DNA of 64,000 nucleotides from Cupriavidus taiwanensis (GTDB lineage Bacteria > Pseudomonadota > Gammaproteobacteria > Burkholderiales > Burkholderiaceae). Shown one piece after another: positions 61,439 through 64,000 of the stretch. Position 1 is the first letter of the stretch, and each line of letters begins with the position of its first letter. Under the pieces are notes generated by a model, which saw nothing but the letters and a program-made list of their open reading frames with translations, was not told the DNA's origin and searched no databases. A program made the position numbers and the translations under genes. The stretch covers positions 1,317,301-1,381,300 of the forward strand of contig NZ_LT984804.1 in the NCBI RefSeq assembly GCF_900250115.1. The letters run 5' to 3'.

Positions 61439-61900
61439 TCAGAGCCCGATGCTGAAGCTGATGCCATGCTCGGTAAAGCCGAGCTGGCGATAGAACTGGT
61501 GCGCGCGCAGGCGGCGCGCGCCGGATGACAGCGCCAGCTTGGCCGCGCCGGCTTCGCGCGCCAGCCGCATCGCCTCGCGCATCATGGCCTTGCCGACGCC
61601 CATGCCGCGCGCGTCCGGCGCCACCACCACGGCTTCGACGATCGCCTCGGGGCGCCCGTCGTGGACCATTACCGGGAACACCAGCAGGCTGAAGGTGCCG
61701 AGCGGCACTTCGTCGGCGCCCACCATCATGTAGCAGCGGTAGTCCGGGTAGCGGCGCATGGTCGCATAGCGCTCGCGCATGGTCGTCAGCGGCAGCGGGG
61801 TTTCGCCGTCCATCGCCGCCAGCAGCGCGGACAGGTGCAGCAGTTCGGCGTCGGAGCCGCGCACTTCGCGCAGCGCGAGCGAGGTTTCGGTGGTCAGCAT
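61439..61900 (-). CDS. GNAT-family acetyltransferase in phn cluster
   Basis: This 153-residue acetyltransferase has motif A in VEAVVVAPDARGMGVGKAMMREAMRLA and motif B near QFYRQLGFTEHGISF. It is 4 bp downstream of phnE, so it belongs to the phnCDE unit. E. coli places phnO, an aminoalkylphosphonate N-acetyltransferase, in its phn operon. A similar role here is plausible but not shown by the sequence. It ends 1 bp from the convergent phnN stop. Confidence 0.87.
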   Translation of the reverse strand: MLTTETSLALREVRGSDAELLHLSALLAAMDGETPLPLTTMRERYATMRRYPDYRCYMMVGADEVPLGTFSLLVFPVMVHDGRPEAIVEAVVVAPDARGMGVGKAMMREAMRLAREAGAAKLALSSGARRLRAHQFYRQLGFTEHGISFSIGL

Positions 61901-61904
61901 GGCA

Positions 61905-62717
61905 TCACACCAGCACCTTGCGGATCTGGGCCGACAGGATGTCGATGGCCGAGACGAACACGATGATGATGATCATCACCGCGCAGGTCTGCCCGTACTG
62001 GAAGCTGCGGATGATTTCCCACAGCACCGTGCCGATGCCGCCGGCACCGACGATGCCCACCACCGACGCCGAGCGCACGTTGGACTCGAAGCGGTACAGC
62101 GCGAACGACAGCCACAGCGGCAGCACCTGCGGAATCACGCCGTAGACGATTTCCTCGACCGGGCCGGCGCCGGTGGCGCGCACGCCTTCCACCGGGCGCG
62201 GGTCGATGGCCTCGACCGCTTCGGCAAACAGCTTGGCCAGCACCCCGGTGGTGTGGATCCAGATCGCCAGCACGCCGGCGAACGGGCCCAGCCCGACCGC
62301 GACGATAAACAGCATGGCGAACACCATTTCATTGATGGCGCGGCACGCGTCCATGATCCGGCGCGCCGGCTGGTAGACCCAGGCCGGCACGATATTGGCC
62401 GAGCACAGCAGCCCCAGCGGCACCGCCATCACCACCGCCAGCGCCGTGCCCCACAGCGCGATCTGCACGGTGACCAGCATCTCGTCGAGGTAGTGGCGCC
62501 AGTCGCGGAAATCGGGCGGGAAGAAATCCGCCGCGAACCTGGCCATGTTGTCGGAATCGCGCAGCAGGTCGAGTGGGCGCATGTCGGCGCCTTGCCACGA
62601 CAGGGCCAGCATGGCCAGCAGCACCGCCCAGGTCAGCGGCACGGCAAGGGGCGTGCGCGGCGGGCGCACATGGCTTCGGGGCGTGGGAGGCAGGCCAGGC
62701 GTGGCGGAGACGGTCAT
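61905..62717 (-). CDS. phnE: PhnE, phosphonate ABC transporter permease
   Basis: This 270-residue inner-membrane permease has about six helices. The EAA-type cytoplasmic loop is [26 protein letters not shown], followed by [23 protein letters not shown], typical of PhnE. The open frame upstream of 62717 is not membrane-like. It lies 104 bp after phnD. Confidence 0.94.
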   Translation of the reverse strand: MTVSATPGLPPTPRSHVRPPRTPLAVPLTWAVLLAMLALSWQGADMRPLDLLRDSDNMARFAADFFPPDFRDWRHYLDEMLVTVQIALWGTALAVVMAVPLGLLCSANIVPAWVYQPARRIMDACRAINEMVFAMLFIVAVGLGPFAGVLAIWIHTTGVLAKLFAEAVEAIDPRPVEGVRATGAGPVEEIVYGVIPQVLPLWLSFALYRFESNVRSASVVGIVGAGGIGTVLWEIIRSFQYGQTCAVMIIIIVFVSAIDILSAQIRKVLV

Positions 62718-62821
62718 GGAGCGGTCCGGATACAGCGAGGATTGGAAAGCGGTGCGAGGCGGGCGGCGACGGCCGCCGGCCCCGGTGAGACAGGTGGAAC
62801 AGTGTGGTGGCAGCGAACGGG

Positions 62822-63823
62822 TTACTGCGTGCTGCTGGCGCTGGCGGCGGCCTTGTCCAGCTCCGCGAGGCGACGGGTCACGTCGGACAGGCGCTTTTCC
62901 TTGTCGGCGGCCGCCAGGGTGGTGTCCGATTCGATCTTGGCCTTTTCGCGCGCCAGCTCGATCTGGCGGATCGGCACCAGCTGCGCATCGCTCGAGGCGC
63001 GGAAGCCCTGGTAGGTCAGCGCCGCCAGCACCTGCTTCTCGCGCGCCGCGTCGGCACCCTTGCCGTAGTTGACGAAGAAGGTCTGGATCTTCTTCTTCAG
63101 TTCGGGCGCCAGGTCCTTGCGGTAGACCATCGGGTCGGCCGGGATCAGCGGCGACTTCCACAGCACGCGCACCTGGTCATAGGCGTTCTTGCCCGTGTTG
63201 ATGCGGTAGCGCTCCATGTTCTCGGTGTTGTTGACGGCCACGTCGACCTGCTTGTTCAGCACCGACAGCAGGTTGGTTTCATGGTTGCCGATGCGCACGG
63301 CCTTGAACAGCGTCTTCGGCTCGACCTTGTTGACGCTCCACAGGTAGAAGCCCGGCACCGCCGTGCCCGAGGTGGAGTTGGGGTCGCCGGCGCCGTAGGT
63401 CAGCTCCTTGCCGCGCCTGATCACGTCCTCGACGCTCTTCAGGTCGCTGTCCTTGTTGACCATCAGCACCGACCAGTAGCCGGGGTTGCCGTCCTTGTCG
63501 ATCACCGACGCAAAGACCTCGCCGCCGGCGCGGTCCACCGCTTCCATGGCTGACTTGTTGCCGAACCAGGCGATCTGCACCTTGTTGAAGCGCATGCCTT
63601 CGATGATGCCGGCATAGTCGGAGGCGAAGAACGGCTTGATGGGCACGCCCAGGGCCTTGCTCAGATCGTCGATCAGCGGCTGCCACGCGGTCTTCAGGTT
63701 GGACGACGATTCGGTCGAGATAAAGCCGATGTTCAGGCTCCTGGCGTCCTGGGCAAAGGCGGGCAGGGCGGGCAGGGCAACCGCGGCCGAGGCCGCGATG
63801 GCGATGAAGGTTCTGCGAAGCAT
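62822..63823 (-). CDS. phnD: PhnD, phosphonate-binding periplasmic protein
   Basis: This 333-residue exported protein has a signal peptide ([20 protein letters not shown], cleavage at AFAQD) and binds phosphonates for the PhnCE transporter. Family motifs are [56 protein letters not shown] and [18 protein letters not shown] charged helical C-terminal tail follows. GGAG lies 7 bases before the ATG. A start 16 codons upstream (63871) would spoil the signal peptide. Confidence 0.95.
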   Translation of the reverse strand: MLRRTFIAIAASAAVALPALPAFAQDARSLNIGFISTESSSNLKTAWQPLIDDLSKALGVPIKPFFASDYAGIIEGMRFNKVQIAWFGNKSAMEAVDRAGGEVFASVIDKDGNPGYWSVLMVNKDSDLKSVEDVIRRGKELTYGAGDPNSTSGTAVPGFYLWSVNKVEPKTLFKAVRIGNHETNLLSVLNKQVDVAVNNTENMERYRINTGKNAYDQVRVLWKSPLIPADPMVYRKDLAPELKKKIQTFFVNYGKGADAAREKQVLAALTYQGFRASSDAQLVPIRQIELAREKAKIESDTTLAAADKEKRLSDVTRRLAELDKAAASASSTQ

Positions 63824-63875
63824 GGGCAACTCCGGTGGCAAGCGGTTTTGGGTGGAACGGGGCTGCGGCAACCGC

Positions 63876-64000
63876 TCAGGCGGCGGCCAGGTTCATCGTG
63901 ACCAGCGCCGGCGCCGGCATGGGCGCGGCGCTGCCTTCGTCTTCAGGCACGGCGTCGCGCAGCAGTTCGTCGGCTTCGGTGCCGTAGAGGTCGCGCAGCA
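63876..64000 (-). CDS. phnC: PhnC, phosphonate ABC transporter ATPase, C-terminal fragment
   Basis: Only the last about 41 codons are in the window, ending LRDLYGTEADELLRD followed by an Ala/Pro-rich tail and TGA. Position directly upstream of phnD (52-bp gap) and the LYG..E end typical of PhnC support the call. The ATPase motifs lie beyond the right edge. Confidence 0.75.
   Translation of the reverse strand, partial: LRDLYGTEADELLRDAVPEDEGSAAPMPAPALVTMNLAAA

Overview
The window is about 67% GC, densely packed, and reads as a chromosomal segment of a beta-proteobacterium of the Burkholderiaceae, most likely Cupriavidus or a close Ralstonia-type relative. The evidence is the gene repertoire: opgG/opgH, a histone-tailed HU protein, Bug/TctC binding proteins, a CYP116B-type self-sufficient P450, and a phn cluster containing a DUF1045 gene. 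The genus is an inference from recognition, not from a search.

Layout. 1-3.5 kb: small exported proteins, including one built from 12-residue PYTDGAK repeats, then opgG. 3.5-6.1 kb: opgH with a strong terminator. 6.1-13.6 kb: an exported Cys-containing protein behind a perfect 192-bp tandem duplication, a Bcr/CflA pump, MscS, AmtB under a near-consensus sigma-54 promoter, HU, a thioesterase, CreA and a class A acid phosphatase. 13.6-23.3 kb: an acyl-CoA ligase/SDR pair, arylamine N-acetyltransferase, a Crp/Fnr regulator, an Mpo1-like membrane protein, a PepSY/response regulator/sensor kinase operon, a histone-tailed HU protein, a candidate small RNA, a CHMI-like tautomerase and a HAD-like protein. 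23.5-31.6 kb: an MCP, a broken EAL-CBS-GGDEF gene, an orphan response regulator, cardiolipin synthase, a TetR regulator, a second and stronger small-RNA candidate, a Tyr/Pro- and Gly/His-rich lipoprotein and small hypotheticals.

31.8-34.6 kb is the most mobile-looking segment. A tyrosine recombinase and a KfrA-like coiled-coil protein diverge from an AT-rich palindrome cluster, followed by the wreck of a RES toxin/Xre-type antitoxin pair. 34.6-41.5 kb: an acyl-CoA ligase, a nuclease-helicase fusion of the DinG/XPD type behind an excellent LexA box, a thioredoxin, a VOC protein, a LysR regulator, a cupin and a second TDGA-repeat protein. 41.7-47.4 kb: an aromatic-acid-type efflux operon (FUSC, DUF1656, HlyD, NodT) with a divergent LysR. 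47.4-53.1 kb: a paralogue of the exported Cys protein at 6.2 kb, a GNAT, CYP116B, a frameshifted TctC protein and an IclR regulator.

53.1-64 kb: a nearly complete C-P lyase system. phnG to phnM are transcribed leftwards. phnF, a DUF1045 2H-phosphoesterase gene and phnN run rightwards. phnC (cut by the right edge), phnD, phnE and a GNAT run leftwards. Together these encode uptake of phosphonates, C-P bond cleavage and recycling of the ribosyl product.

There are no rRNA or tRNA genes, no CRISPR array and no intact insertion sequence. Three genes look broken: EAL-GGDEF by an internal deletion, and RES and TctC each by what looks like loss of a single G. The least explained items are the two structured-RNA candidates, the TDGA-repeat exported proteins, the integrase/KfrA module and the SOS-controlled nuclease-helicase.
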